This document shows, piece after piece, positions 1 to 6,627 of a DNA stretch of 25,554 bases. Position numbers and translations under genes: made by a program. The notes below the pieces were generated by a model that saw nothing but the letters and a program-made list of their open reading frames with translations, did not search any database and had not been told where the DNA came from. Each line of letters opens with the position of its first letter. Position 1 is the first letter of the stretch. This DNA is from a virus, in IMG/VR virus record IMGVR_UViG_3300017917_002248, positions 1-25,554 of that record; one strand, written 5' to 3'.

Positions 1-956
1 AACGCAGCATTGATATACTGGTTACCGCCAGTGATCTTGAAGCCTGCACCTGCAGCCGCAAAACCAATCACGGCCATGGCAAAAGGCACTGAGCAGTAGA
101 AGAACGTACCTAACAAGAAGCCGTTGCGACGTGTGGTAGGATCCTTGACAGCAAAAGCACGTTGCCAAAGAGCTTGGTCACCGGCTGTACCGCTGGTGAG
201 ACCAATCAAAGCAGCAATACCAAACGTGGTAGCGACCATGATGCCTTTGTCATCAAAGAAGCTGACAAACTCGCCTGAAATACCATTCATGCCCTTGATC
301 ACTACGTCTACACCTTGTAGACCTGCGATCCAAACTGCAGCACCAACGGCTACCAACCACATCACAGCCATTTTGCTCATATCAGTGATCACCGAGGCTT
401 TGAAACCAAAGAACACACAATACAAGAATGGCACAGCGGTAATCAACACAGTGGCCCAGAAATAATCCATGCCTGTTAGGAACTTGATGAACAAGCCACC
501 TGCCAACAACTGTGTGGCAAAAGCGCCGATGGTCAGGCCAATCAAGCTCAACCAAAATACGTAACGTACTCGGTTACTGTGTTGTACTCCCATAAAGTCA
601 CTGAGTGTAAAACCTCCTGGGAATCTGTTGATCACGCGGTTGACCAACAAGGCATACAGCAAGAGAGCCACGATGTTACCGATCATGTACCACCAGAAAC
701 CCACGTAACCTTGTTCATAGGCTCTGGTGGCTGAAATAAACATGGCCGGTGCCCAGATGTAACTGGCGCCCACACTCATTCCGGTCTGCCAAAAGCCCAG
801 CTCACGGTCTGCCACTAGGTAGCGTGATTTGTTTTGGTCATATCCGCCTGACCACCACTTGCTGAGGTAAAACATAAAAAAGAAAAAGGCCAGCATAAAC
901 CCGGCTACAAGCCAAGGTCCGCCATAGGGCGCCAGCGCAGGTATTGTCGATTGCAT
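1..956 (-). CDS. Sodium/solute symporter (SSF family), C-terminus beyond window
   Basis: An uninterrupted minus frame starts at ATG 956 and runs off the left edge, giving about 318 residues. The start follows a good ribosome site (AGGAAATCTT-ATG). The protein opens MQSTIPALAPYGGPW, has several long hydrophobic segments (for example residues 17-30, FMLAFFFFMFYLSK), then YLVADRELGFWQTGMS and GASYIWAPAMFISATRAYEQG, and later ALIGLTSGTAGDQALWQRAF. This pattern of a core helix plus an xAGDQxxWQRxF-type loop is typical of sodium:solute symporters (acetate, proline, lactate and similar substrates). It would sit in the host inner membrane and import a small solute with sodium. The substrate cannot be told; the lactate-type dehydrogenase operon upstream on the same strand makes a small organic acid plausible. 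Family call firm, substrate open. Confidence 0.85.
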   Translation of the reverse strand, partial: MQSTIPALAPYGGPWLVAGFMLAFFFFMFYLSKWWSGGYDQNKSRYLVADRELGFWQTGMSVGASYIWAPAMFISATRAYEQGYVGFWWYMIGNIVALLLYALLVNRVINRFPGGFTLSDFMGVQHSNRVRYVFWLSLIGLTIGAFATQLLAGGLFIKFLTGMDYFWATVLITAVPFLYCVFFGFKASVITDMSKMAVMWLVAVGAAVWIAGLQGVDVVIKGMNGISGEFVSFFDDKGIMVATTFGIAALIGLTSGTAGDQALWQRAFAVKDPTTRRNGFLLGTFFYCSVPFAMAVIGFAAAGAGFKITGGNQYINAA

Positions 957-994
957 AAGATTTCCTATCGTTGATGTTTTTTACTGCTTGAAAC

Positions 995-1017
995 ATATTG
1001 AGAAGATTTCTCAATAT
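995..1017. promoter_or_regulatory. Perfect 10-bp inverted repeat in symporter leader
   Basis: Two 10-base arms (atattgagaa / ttctcaatat) separated by gat lie about 40 bases upstream of the symporter start. It could be an operator for a dimeric repressor or an mRNA leader hairpin. A TATACT -10-like box lies farther upstream near 1033-1040 (minus), but no good -35 was found. The rest of 957-1176 shows no gene; a CATAAATA box on the minus strand sits at 1153-1160. Confidence 0.4.
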
Positions 1018-1176
1018 TTGGTCGCTACACTAGTATAATAAAACAATCGCTGTGCCTTTGCAAGCCTTTTGATTAGATGTACAGTGATGCTACAGTTTTA
1101 TTTAATAGCGATACAACCCGAGGGGATTTTTTAACACCTGATCTGGTGCTGGAGTATTTATGATCTCTGCAGCAAA

Positions 1177-1419
1177 TCACGGCGCTGCTGTGATGGTGAT
1201 TTCACCATCTTTCCAGTGGGCGTAGCCGTCGCAGGCCATGTTGTTACGCTCGAATCTACCAAACCGATCTGGATAGGACTCCTGGGTGGTCTCGCTGTAG
1301 CTGGGTACCTCGATACGCACCGCGCTGGCGCAAGGTTGCTCCACTCCATTTTCAAATATGCGCCACATGAACTGTTGTTCACAGGGCTGGATGTTGAGGC
1401 GGATCACATAGTGATTCAT
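1177..1419 (-). CDS. Hypothetical small protein, last gene of hydroxyacid dehydrogenase operon
   Basis: Eighty residues. The ATG overlaps the TGA of the preceding 54-aa gene as ATGA, so translation is probably coupled. An AGGACG element lies just upstream. The protein is soluble-looking with Trp and Cys residues (WRIFENGVEQPC, ACDGYAHWKDGEITIT) and ends in a beta-rich stretch. No family is recognised. A slightly shorter open frame in another phase covers the same DNA, but the ATGA coupling favours this one. Confidence 0.65.
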   Translation of the reverse strand: MNHYVIRLNIQPCEQQFMWRIFENGVEQPCASAVRIEVPSYSETTQESYPDRFGRFERNNMACDGYAHWKDGEITITAAP

Positions 1420-1580
1420 CGGCCACGTCCTGCAGGTCTGGTAGCGGGCTTTTTGCCAGTTACCGGTGATCTGGGTTGCGAGACTTTTTTGGTGACCTGT
1501 GGTGCATCGGTGTTTTCGGGGTGGTGTATACCACGTTTTTTGTCCAGGGCACTTTTGATAAGATCAGTCATTTTACTCAT
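1416..1580 (-). CDS. Small basic protein, 54 aa, coupled to dehydrogenase
   Basis: ATG 1580 overlaps the TGA of the dehydrogenase gene (AAATGAG), and AAAGGAATCAAAA precedes it as a ribosome site. The protein begins MSKMTDLIKSALDKKRGIHH, then becomes Pro/Lys/Arg-rich and ends TGKKPATRPAGRGR. The front is helix-like; the tail is disordered and basic, suggesting contact with nucleic acid or with an acidic partner. Its TGA overlaps the next ATG. No family is recognised. The three-gene chain with two 4-base overlaps argues for a single functional unit. Confidence 0.7.
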   Translation of the reverse strand: MSKMTDLIKSALDKKRGIHHPENTDAPQVTKKVSQPRSPVTGKKPATRPAGRGR

Positions 1581-2737
1581 TTTTGATTCCTTTGGCTGGT
1601 AGGAAATGTGCCAGGATACAGCACATCTTGGGTAACTGTATGTATGTCTCTATGACCTGTGAATGCCATGGTGAGATCCAGTTCTTTATGTATGATTTCT
1701 AGGCATCGTGTGACACCTTTTTTGCCCAGTGCGCCCAACCCGTAGAGCCAGGGTCGTCCGATCATGGTACCTTGTGCGCCCATGGCCCAGGCCCGCAATA
1801 CATCTTGACCGGATCGTATTCCTCCATCCATCCAGATCTGGGCACGACCATCCACGGCCTCCAGTATTTCGGGCAGGGCCTGTATGGTAGACACAGCCCC
1901 ATCGAGTTGCCGACCGCCATGATTGGAAACCACGATGGCATCAGCACCATGATCGGCGGCTATGACAGCGTCTCGCGGATCCATGATGCCTTTGATGATC
2001 AACGGACCTTTCCAAAGCTGTCGGACCCAGTCCACATCACTCCAACCCACGTCCGATGCTAGTTGGCTGGCGATCCAGGCATAAGGCGAGCCCGTCACGC
2101 CCGAGGCATGTCCTACGATGTTGCCGAATGTACGGCGAGGTGTGTTCAGCATGCGCCAACACCACTGCGGCCGAGACGCTATGTCCAGTAGATTTTTCAA
2201 GCTCACTCCGGGTGTAGTGAGTCCATTTTTGACATCTTTGTGGCGTTGTCCTAGGATCTGCAGATCCATGGTCAGCATCAGCGCCGAGCACCCGACGGCC
2301 TGAGCACGCTGGATCAGACTCTGGGTGAATGCGCGATCTTTCATCACATACAGCTGGAACCAAAAAGGGCGAGTAGTATGGCTGGCCACATCTTCGATGG
2401 AACAGATGCTCATGGTGCTCAGACAAAAAGGAACGCCAAACTGTTCGGCGGCCTGTGCGGCCAAGATTTCTCCATCAGCATGTTGTAGCCCGGCCAGCCC
2501 AGTGGGTGCCAGGGCCACTGGCATTGCCACTGGTTGTCCAAGCATGGTGGTACCAGTAGTACGATTGGCTAGGTCTACTGCCACTCGTTGACGGAATCGT
2601 ATTTGTTGTAAGTCGTGTTCGTTGGCTCGGTAAGTAGATTCCGACCACGAACCCGAATCAGTGTGTTGATAAAATAATCGGGGAGTATGTTTTTGATGTA
2701 AGACACGGAGGTCTTGAATGTTAGTGATAGTTGGCAT
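1577..2737 (-). CDS. lldD: FMN-dependent alpha-hydroxyacid dehydrogenase (L-lactate dehydrogenase type)
   Basis: This 386-residue protein has the usual full length of the FMN alpha-hydroxyacid dehydrogenase family, which oxidises L-lactate, glycolate or related 2-hydroxyacids to 2-oxoacids. Family marks are PVALAPTGLAGLQHADGE near residue 75, FWFQLYVMKDR near 125, LTMDLQILGQRHKDVKNGL near 155, the active-site signature VVSNHGGRQLDGA near 275 with its catalytic His and substrate-binding Arg, and the phosphate-binding end DGGIRSGQDVLRAWAMGAQGTMIGR near 305. All key residues look intact. Which acid it uses is not decided. It heads a coupled operon. No Shine-Dalgarno is seen; instead TATAAATA lies 6 bases before ATG, suggesting a leaderless or nearly leaderless late transcript. 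Such an enzyme is unusual on a phage and probably came from the host. Confidence 0.88.
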   Translation of the reverse strand: MPTITNIQDLRVLHQKHTPRLFYQHTDSGSWSESTYRANEHDLQQIRFRQRVAVDLANRTTGTTMLGQPVAMPVALAPTGLAGLQHADGEILAAQAAEQFGVPFCLSTMSICSIEDVASHTTRPFWFQLYVMKDRAFTQSLIQRAQAVGCSALMLTMDLQILGQRHKDVKNGLTTPGVSLKNLLDIASRPQWCWRMLNTPRRTFGNIVGHASGVTGSPYAWIASQLASDVGWSDVDWVRQLWKGPLIIKGIMDPRDAVIAADHGADAIVVSNHGGRQLDGAVSTIQALPEILEAVDGRAQIWMDGGIRSGQDVLRAWAMGAQGTMIGRPWLYGLGALGKKGVTRCLEIIHKELDLTMAFTGHRDIHTVTQDVLYPGTFPTSQRNQK

Positions 2738-2743
2738 CTGGAT

Positions 2744-2751
2744 TATTTATA
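2744..2751 (-). promoter_or_regulatory. T4-late-like TATAAATA box before dehydrogenase
   Basis: An exact TATAAATA on the minus strand, 6 bases before ATG 2737. In T4 late promoters this box covers about -13 to -6, which would place the transcript start at or one base before the start codon. Confidence 0.5.
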
Positions 2752-2772
2752 TAGCCAACTCTGTGACACCGA

Positions 2773-2922
2773 TCAGTTCATGCGTTGTTGCTGGGCAAAC
2801 TGTCGGTTGATTTGATGGGTGCGTTTACGGGCCTCCATGATTTGGCGTGAGGCATGTTCGCGTTTTTCACTTTTGGTCCATATGCGAGAAACAGTGTGAG
2901 TGGATGATTGTGGTCTAGACAT
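2773..2922 (-). CDS. Small basic hypothetical protein, 49 aa
   Basis: Starts MSRPQSSTHTVSRIWTKSEK and ends with a Gln/Arg-rich helix (RKRTHQINRQFAQQQRMN). AAGGT lies 8 bases before ATG 2922, and the start is adjacent to the stop of the omega-like gene, so the two are probably cotranscribed. Highly basic and probably helical; no family recognised. Confidence 0.6.
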   Translation of the reverse strand: MSRPQSSTHTVSRIWTKSEKREHASRQIMEARKRTHQINRQFAQQQRMN

Positions 2923-2923
2923 G

Positions 2924-3145
2924 TTATTTTACCTTGTTCAAATAATCTCTCATGCTAAAGGTGCCAGATTCCACTTCTTTGAGAGCATCGATAGTGGTGG
3001 CATGTGTGTTGTTGGCTTTGGCTCGCTGTTTCATTTCACGCAGGCGTTGCGAAGCAGCAATCACTAGATCATATCGGCTACCAGCATTGTTCACGCAGGC
3101 TTCCATATCCAGTTCTGAACTACGGCTTGAAATTTTGTTTGGCAT
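2924..3145 (-). CDS. rpoZ: RNA polymerase omega subunit-like protein (RpoZ)
   Basis: The chosen start, ATG 3145, gives 73 residues after a strong AGAGGAAATC ribosome site and a consensus promoter. A longer upstream open frame crosses the promoter and is rejected. The core GSRYDLVIAASQRLREMKQRA matches the omega pattern N/GRFxLVxxAxxRARQL, and TIDALKEVESG matches the later TxxALxEIxxG segment. Cellular omega helps fold and stabilise beta-prime and is the usual partner in ppGpp response; the usual neighbours gmk and spoT are absent here. A viral omega could mark or retarget host polymerase. The family call rests on motif spacing alone. Confidence 0.72.
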   Translation of the reverse strand: MPNKISSRSSELDMEACVNNAGSRYDLVIAASQRLREMKQRAKANNTHATTIDALKEVESGTFSMRDYLNKVK

Positions 3146-3167
3146 GATTTCCTCTTTTTGATTAGTT

Positions 3168-3196
3168 ATTATACAACAAAACAACCAAGGTGTCAA
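3168..3196 (-). promoter_or_regulatory. Consensus sigma70 promoter of the omega-like gene
   Basis: The minus strand reads TTGACA (3196-3191), a 17-base spacer, then TATAAT (3173-3168). Both boxes match the consensus exactly. It would drive the omega-like gene and the 49-aa gene after it with unmodified host polymerase. Confidence 0.8.
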
Positions 3197-3199
3197 TGA

Positions 3200-3226
3200 C
3201 AACAGAACGCACGAAGCGTTCTGTTG
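3200..3226 (-). terminator. Strong hairpin after metallophosphoesterase gene
   Basis: An 11-bp perfect stem (CAACAGAACGC / GCGTTCTGTTG) with loop TTCGT starts two bases after the stop codon. No U-run follows, so it may be an mRNA-stabilising or weakly terminating hairpin rather than a full intrinsic terminator. The next promoter begins immediately beyond it. Confidence 0.55.
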
Positions 3227-3227
3227 A

Positions 3228-3830
3228 TCACATAGCAGAACCGTTGCCGTTCCTGAAACCGATTTCGCCACCTTCTGTTTGAATACGCTTGATCACATCT
3301 TCAAACAAGATGGGTGCAAAATCGGTCTGCTCCACGCACACACAGTGATACCGAACATCGTTTTCATCGCTGTATAGGACTTCCCCTGTGCGAGCATCTA
3401 CACCACGAGCACGTTTCACACGATTGGCGTGCAAGTGTCCGTGGATATTGACACCAAAGCGTCCAAGACTTTCTGCGTGAACAGGAATGTGACTAAGAAT
3501 CATTCCATTCATCACATGGTATGCACGTAGTTCACGAAAGTACGCACGATATTCATCATCACGAAAAATGTCGTGATTGCCACGGATAAGGACCTTGTCG
3601 CCATTGAGCCTGCTCAATGTTTTCAAGGCCCGACGATTGATAACCACGTCGCCCAAGTGATAAACTTTATCGTTAGGGCGAACACGTTCGTTCCAAGCTC
3701 GGATCATGAACTCGTCCATTTCGTCTGGATCTGTCCATGGACGAAGTTTTGTGACACCATCGTTGCGAGTGAAGCGGCAAACGCCTGCGTGTCCGAAATG
3801 CGTGTCTGATACTAAAAATACACTAGGCAT
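3228..3830 (-). CDS. Calcineurin-like metallophosphoesterase
   Basis: A 200-residue protein with the metallophosphoesterase metal-binding blocks in order: SDTHFGH (residues 8-14), HLGDVV (near 59), RGNHD (near 83), SHIPVH (near 112) and NIHGHLH (near 128). These supply the His and Asp ligands for two metal ions. Single-domain enzymes of this kind are common in large phages, where they are thought to act on nucleotides, RNA ends or phosphoesters; the substrate is unknown. Ribosome site GGAGGGCAAG-ATG and a near-consensus promoter support the start. No signal peptide. Confidence 0.88.
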   Translation of the reverse strand: MPSVFLVSDTHFGHAGVCRFTRNDGVTKLRPWTDPDEMDEFMIRAWNERVRPNDKVYHLGDVVINRRALKTLSRLNGDKVLIRGNHDIFRDDEYRAYFRELRAYHVMNGMILSHIPVHAESLGRFGVNIHGHLHANRVKRARGVDARTGEVLYSDENDVRYHCVCVEQTDFAPILFEDVIKRIQTEGGEIGFRNGNGSAM

Positions 3831-3854
3831 CTTGCCCTCCTTTCTTAATCTTGT

Positions 3855-3883
3855 ATTATACTATAGAATATCAAAACGGTCAA
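3855..3883 (-). promoter_or_regulatory. Near-consensus sigma70 promoter of metallophosphoesterase
   Basis: The minus strand reads TTGACC (3883-3878), a 17-base spacer, then TATAAT (3860-3855), about 25 bases before the start codon. The -35 box lies back to back with a plus-strand CATAAATA box at 3885-3892, so two opposing transcripts begin here. Confidence 0.75.
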
Positions 3884-3884
3884 C

Positions 3885-3892
3885 CATAAATA
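3885..3892 (+). promoter_or_regulatory. T4-late-like CATAAATA box, 5 bases before ATG
   Basis: CATAAATA followed by TTCTC and then ATG. This is the same spacing as at 11162-11169, where an exact TATAAATA precedes the other plus-strand gene. No Shine-Dalgarno is present between box and start. Confidence 0.5.
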
Positions 3893-3897
3893 TTCTC

Positions 3898-4641
3898 ATG
3901 AATCAATACTATGCTTCGGTAAACATACCAGACCCTCGATCATTGTTTATTGATTATGATCAAATCATCAGTGTACGAGCCCCTCCTTACTACATCTATG
4001 ATGATTCTGTATTGTCTAACCTAGCTGTTGATTTTTTTAAGTCTCATCATTTACGACCTAAGTTTATAGTAGTATTTAACAGTCCCCATAAGGACCTACA
4101 AGCATCATCAACATTGGCTAATCGGATAGTACATAAAGATATCACATTAGACGAACATGGTCAATGGAAACCATTGCGATGCGGGTTAAACTGGGAGGCA
4201 AATCCCTCTACACAGTGTGAGTGGCACTGGTATGACATGTCAGTGTTACCGGAGGTGTATCCGCCATCTATTCCTAATGATTTTATATTTCGTCAGTTGT
4301 CGGGTATACATTATGGTGCCTACCAACAAAAAGGCATTCCCCCGGATGCGATTCTGTTGGAAAAAATCAAGATTACCGGACCTACTTTGGTCAGAGTAGA
4401 CGTACCGCATGGATTGATATATCATACTCCACCGAAAAAACAATCATACTCTTTTGCTAAAAAAACCAATACTCTCAGAGTAGACCCTTGGGCCCAAGGA
4501 CGTAGAGTCGGTGTCAGTATAAGATTTGATGAAACGAATTGGAACAACTGGGAAAAATGTTTACACGCATTTAGGTCTATTATTGAGTTACGTGAGCAAC
4601 AAGTTTATCCACAATGGCTTGGCATGGCATCACATCCGTGA
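3898..4641 (+). CDS. Hypothetical protein, 247 aa, plus strand
   Basis: One of only two plus-strand genes. The frame is open from 3706, but its first part lies over the metallophosphoesterase; ATG 3898 sits in the intergenic gap just after a late-type box. The protein begins MNQYYASVNIPDPRSLFIDY. Noticeable parts are CEWHWYDMSVLPEVYPPSIP near residue 110, an HGLIYHTPP stretch, and RRVGVSIRFDETNWNNWEKC near the end. The His and later Arg in these two stretches faintly recall 2-oxoglutarate-dependent oxygenases, but that is a guess. No signal peptide or membrane segment. Its last 62 bases overlap the convergent gene at 4580-5581. Codon use is more AT-rich than in the neighbours. Confidence 0.7.
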   Translation: MNQYYASVNIPDPRSLFIDYDQIISVRAPPYYIYDDSVLSNLAVDFFKSHHLRPKFIVVFNSPHKDLQASSTLANRIVHKDITLDEHGQWKPLRCGLNWEANPSTQCEWHWYDMSVLPEVYPPSIPNDFIFRQLSGIHYGAYQQKGIPPDAILLEKIKITGPTLVRVDVPHGLIYHTPPKKQSYSFAKKTNTLRVDPWAQGRRVGVSIRFDETNWNNWEKCLHAFRSIIELREQQVYPQWLGMASHP

Positions 4642-5581
4642 CATGATCTATGGAGTGGCCTGCAAACACATGGCCACGGGTGGTGTTCTTTTTCCATATA
4701 CCATGTACTAGGCTTTCGGTGTGATTAGAATCGTCGGGTCCTAGATAGGGATCAAATTTCAAAGCCAGTTGTCGTCGTTGATCGTTGTCAATATCAGCGT
4801 TAAGACGATCTATTACACCACCATTGGCTTCAATGGGCATGCCTTGTGGAACAGCAAATGTTTTTAGATCCTTGGCAGTGGCTGTTATCATGGCCTTTTT
4901 GGTTTCGGGTTTAACAAGGCTTTCTGCGGAGGCTGCAAACAGTGTGCCCACAGCCACAATCTCTGCGCCTAGATCTAGATATTGTTTGACCTGCTCAGCA
5001 GTGCCTACACCACCGTAAGGCACAAGGTAGGCATTGGGAGTCTGACTCTGCTGTAACAAAAAAAGTTCTCGCACTGTGTAGTTGGGGTTGGCCAGTCCGG
5101 CGCTGTCACTGCCTTTGATCATGAACCCGTCTATAAAATGTCTGCTCTGTTGTTCCACAGTGTGCGGATCATAGATCCTTTTGAAGATTTTGACTCCGTG
5201 ATCATGCACCGGACCCAGAGCTGATATCAATCGTTGATCCAGTTCTTGCGGATCCATGTCCCACCAGTTTAGAGGCGAAGTGTAACCACCGTAGATCACT
5301 TCTATAACCGGAATCTCATAGGTTTTCACCAACTCCAGCACTTTTTTAGGATTGCTGATCAAACTGGAACTGAAACTGAGATTTACAGAACTGGACCCAG
5401 TGGTTTCAACAAAACTCTTGATGTCTTGTTCCATGATATTGAGATTGTCGGCATAGGTCCAGGAACACAAACTGGCATAACCTCCGGCTTGATGCACTGC
5501 TACCGCTAACTCCAGCACAGTGCCTTTGTTCATGTTGGCCAACAAAATAGGATGAGTAGATTTGTATACAGCCTGTGCCAT
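4580..5581 (-). CDS. Nitronate monooxygenase-like FMN TIM-barrel protein
   Basis: A 333-residue protein preceded by CAGGAAATTTGC-ATG. Features are an N-terminal THPILLANMN, NKGTVLELAVAVHQAGGYASL, and the FMN phosphate-binding end PYGGVGTAEQVKQYLDLGAEIVAVGTLFAASAES near residue 205. These resemble the nitronate monooxygenase / 2-nitropropane dioxygenase group (also FabK and IMP dehydrogenase-like barrels), which oxidise nitronates or reduce double bonds using FMN. The catalytic His of nitronate monooxygenases is not clearly placed, so the reaction is uncertain. It converges on the 247-aa plus-strand gene with a 62-base 3' overlap. Confidence 0.65.
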   Translation of the reverse strand: MAQAVYKSTHPILLANMNKGTVLELAVAVHQAGGYASLCSWTYADNLNIMEQDIKSFVETTGSSSVNLSFSSSLISNPKKVLELVKTYEIPVIEVIYGGYTSPLNWWDMDPQELDQRLISALGPVHDHGVKIFKRIYDPHTVEQQSRHFIDGFMIKGSDSAGLANPNYTVRELFLLQQSQTPNAYLVPYGGVGTAEQVKQYLDLGAEIVAVGTLFAASAESLVKPETKKAMITATAKDLKTFAVPQGMPIEANGGVIDRLNADIDNDQRRQLALKFDPYLGPDDSNHTESLVHGIWKKNTTRGHVFAGHSIDHVTDVMPCQAIVDKLVAHVTQ

Positions 5582-5648
5582 GCAAATTTCCTGACAATAA
5601 ATGATATGTATATATCAGATTATTGCCCGGTCACGATTAATAACTAGT

Positions 5649-5724
5649 TGGTCCCGACTCCTGGTTCCGCGCCAGGCTCTCCTGCTCTTCAGGCAGGCGC
5701 TTTCACTAGATTAGCTTAGTCGGG
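5649..5724 (-). tRNA. tRNA-Phe (GAA), atypical T loop
   Basis: Acceptor CCCGACT pairs with AGTCGGG, discriminator A, encoded CCA. The anticodon arm CCTGC-CTGAAGA-GCAGG is perfect and gives GAA. The T stem CCTGG/CCAGG is perfect, but its loop is CGCGGAA, without the usual TTCGANN. Confidence 0.85.
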
Positions 5725-5726
5725 GT

Positions 5727-5801
5727 TGGTGCATCGTGATGGAATCGAACCACCGCTATCCCACTTGTAAGGAGGGCGTTTTACCATTAAACTAACGATG
5801 C
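5727..5801 (-). tRNA. tRNA-Val (UAC)
   Basis: Acceptor GCATCGT/ACGATGC, discriminator A, CCA encoded. Anticodon loop CTTACAA gives UAC. T loop TTCGATT. The anticodon stem has one T-T mismatch. Confidence 0.93.
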
Positions 5802-5807
5802 ATGATA

Positions 5808-5882
5808 TGGGGTGTTCTAAGGGTATCGATCCCTTGCTGTGGGCTCCACAAACCCAAGTGCTGCCATTACACCAAGAACACC
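5808..5882 (-). tRNA. tRNA-His (GUG)
   Basis: Acceptor GTGTTCT/AGAACAC with an extra G at -1 opposite C73, the identity mark of His tRNAs, followed by CCA. Anticodon loop TTGTGGA gives GUG. T loop ATCGATA has A at position 54. Confidence 0.94.
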
Positions 5883-5888
5883 ACGGAC

Positions 5889-5967
5889 TGGTCCGAGTGG
5901 CAGGATTCGAACCTGCGGTCTTCTGCTCCCAAAGCAGACGGATTAAACCAGACTTTCCTACACTCGG
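5889..5967 (-). tRNA. tRNA-Pro (UGG)
   Basis: Acceptor CCGAGTG/CACTCGG, discriminator A, CCA. Anticodon arm TCTGC-TTTGGGA-GCAGA gives UGG. T arm GCAGG-TTCGAAT-CCTGC is perfect. Confidence 0.95.
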
Positions 5968-5972
5968 TTATT

Positions 5973-6051
5973 TGGTACCCCTGCTGAGATTCGAACTCAG
6001 AACAACTTCTCCTTTTGAGAGAGACGGCTTTGCCAATTTGCCCACAGGGGT
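5973..6051 (-). tRNA. tRNA-Leu (CAA), short variable region
   Basis: Acceptor ACCCCTG/CAGGGGT, discriminator A, CCA. Anticodon loop CTCAAAA gives CAA. The D region (GGCAAATTGGCAAAGCC) is leucine-like, but the variable region is only 7 bases where bacterial Leu tRNAs carry a long arm. Confidence 0.88.
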
Positions 6052-6057
6052 GTGGGT

Positions 6058-6134
6058 TGGTACGGAACCTGAGATTCGAACTCAGACTGCCTGGATCTTA
6101 AATCCAGCGCCTCTACCCATTGGGCTAGTTCCGC
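6058..6134 (-). tRNA. tRNA-Leu (UAA), short variable region
   Basis: Acceptor GCGGAAC/GTTCCGT, A73, CCA. Anticodon arm CTGGA-TTTAAGA-TCCAG gives UAA. Variable region GCAGT is 5 bases, class I length. T arm perfect. Confidence 0.88.
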
Positions 6135-6139
6135 AAATA

Positions 6140-6216
6140 TGGTGCCCCAGAGGAGAGTCGAACTCCTAAAATTTGGTTTCTAAGACCAACACGTATGCCA
6201 GTTCCGTCACCGGGGC
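6140..6216 (-). tRNA. tRNA-Leu (UAG), short variable region
   Basis: Acceptor GCCCCGG/CTGGGGC, A73, CCA. Anticodon arm TTGGT-CTTAGAA-ACCAA gives UAG. D arm ACGGAACTGGCATACGT is leucine-like; variable region ATTTT is only 5 bases. Confidence 0.9.
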
Positions 6217-6226
6217 TTGTATCTAT

Positions 6227-6302
6227 TGGAGCCTCTGGCTGGAATCGAACCAGCGTTTCCTGATTACAAAACAGGCGTGTTACCATTGCACACTATAGAG
6301 GC
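6227..6302 (-). tRNA. tRNA-Thr (UGU), first copy
   Basis: Acceptor GCCTCTA/CAGAGGC, discriminator T, CCA. Anticodon loop TTTGTAA gives UGU. T arm GCTGG-TTCGATT-CCAGC is perfect. Confidence 0.93.
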
Positions 6303-6314
6303 GTTGACCATATA

Positions 6315-6387
6315 GAAACACACTAGAGTGGGATTTGAACCCACATAGCTCGTCAGCTGACTGTCCATTCGTCCATCCAATGTGTTT
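6315..6387 (-). pseudogene. Degenerate tRNA-like sequence without normal anticodon arm
   Basis: A perfect T arm (GTGGG-TTCAAAT-CCCAC) and a D-like stem (GAC/GTC) are present, but only 14 bases lie between them where about 23 are expected. They form an AGCT-GACG-AGCT mini-hairpin rather than a 7-base anticodon loop. There is no encoded CCA, and the ends pair only as AAACACA/TGTGTTT. It is either a decayed tRNA or a tRNA mimic. Confidence 0.6.
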
Positions 6388-6392
6388 TTATA

Positions 6393-6466
6393 TGGTAGGG
6401 GCACTGGGAATCAAACCCAGGTTTACCGGTTAAAAGCCGGTTACTTTATCACTAAGTTATACCCCC
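6393..6466 (-). tRNA. tRNA-Lys (UUU)
   Basis: Acceptor GGGGGTA/TGCCCCT, A73, CCA. Anticodon arm ACCGG-CTTTTAA-CCGGT gives UUU. T arm CTGGG-TTTGATT-CCCAG. Confidence 0.95.
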
Positions 6467-6468
6467 AT

Positions 6469-6542
6469 TGGCAGGCGCACTTGGAATCGAACCAAGAATA
6501 ACGGAATCAAAATCCGGTGTGATACCACTTCACTATACGCCA
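6469..6542 (-). tRNA. tRNA-Gln (UUG)
   Basis: Acceptor TGGCGTA/TGCGCCT with an unpaired 1:72 end and G73, both usual marks of Gln tRNAs. Anticodon loop TTTTGAT gives UUG. CCA encoded. Confidence 0.94.
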
Positions 6543-6552
6543 ACAGAAAACT

Positions 6553-6627
6553 TGGTGGAGACACGGAGAATCAAACTCCGACTTCTCGGGTGCAAACCGA
6601 GTGTGCTCTCGTTATCACTATGTCCCC
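6553..6627 (-). tRNA. tRNA-Ala (UGC)
   Basis: Acceptor GGGGACA/TGTCTCC, A73, CCA. Anticodon arm CTCGG-TTTGCAC-CCGAG gives UGC. The G3-T70 pair in the acceptor is the classical alanine identity element. Confidence 0.96.

Noticed and set aside
1216-1602. Open frame of 128 aa on the plus strand
   Set aside because: Antisense to two coupled small genes that have overlaps and ribosome sites.
2924-3271. 115-aa form of the omega-like gene
   Set aside because: The extra N-terminus crosses the promoter and the metallophosphoesterase stop; a strong ribosome site marks ATG 3145.
3706-3897. N-terminal extension of the 247-aa plus-strand gene
   Set aside because: It lies antisense to the metallophosphoesterase and its promoter; a late-type box directly precedes ATG 3898.
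5798-6169. Open frame of 123 aa on the plus strand
   Set aside because: It runs antisense across five tRNA genes; the repeated FEPAV/FELRT-like peptides are translations of T loops.
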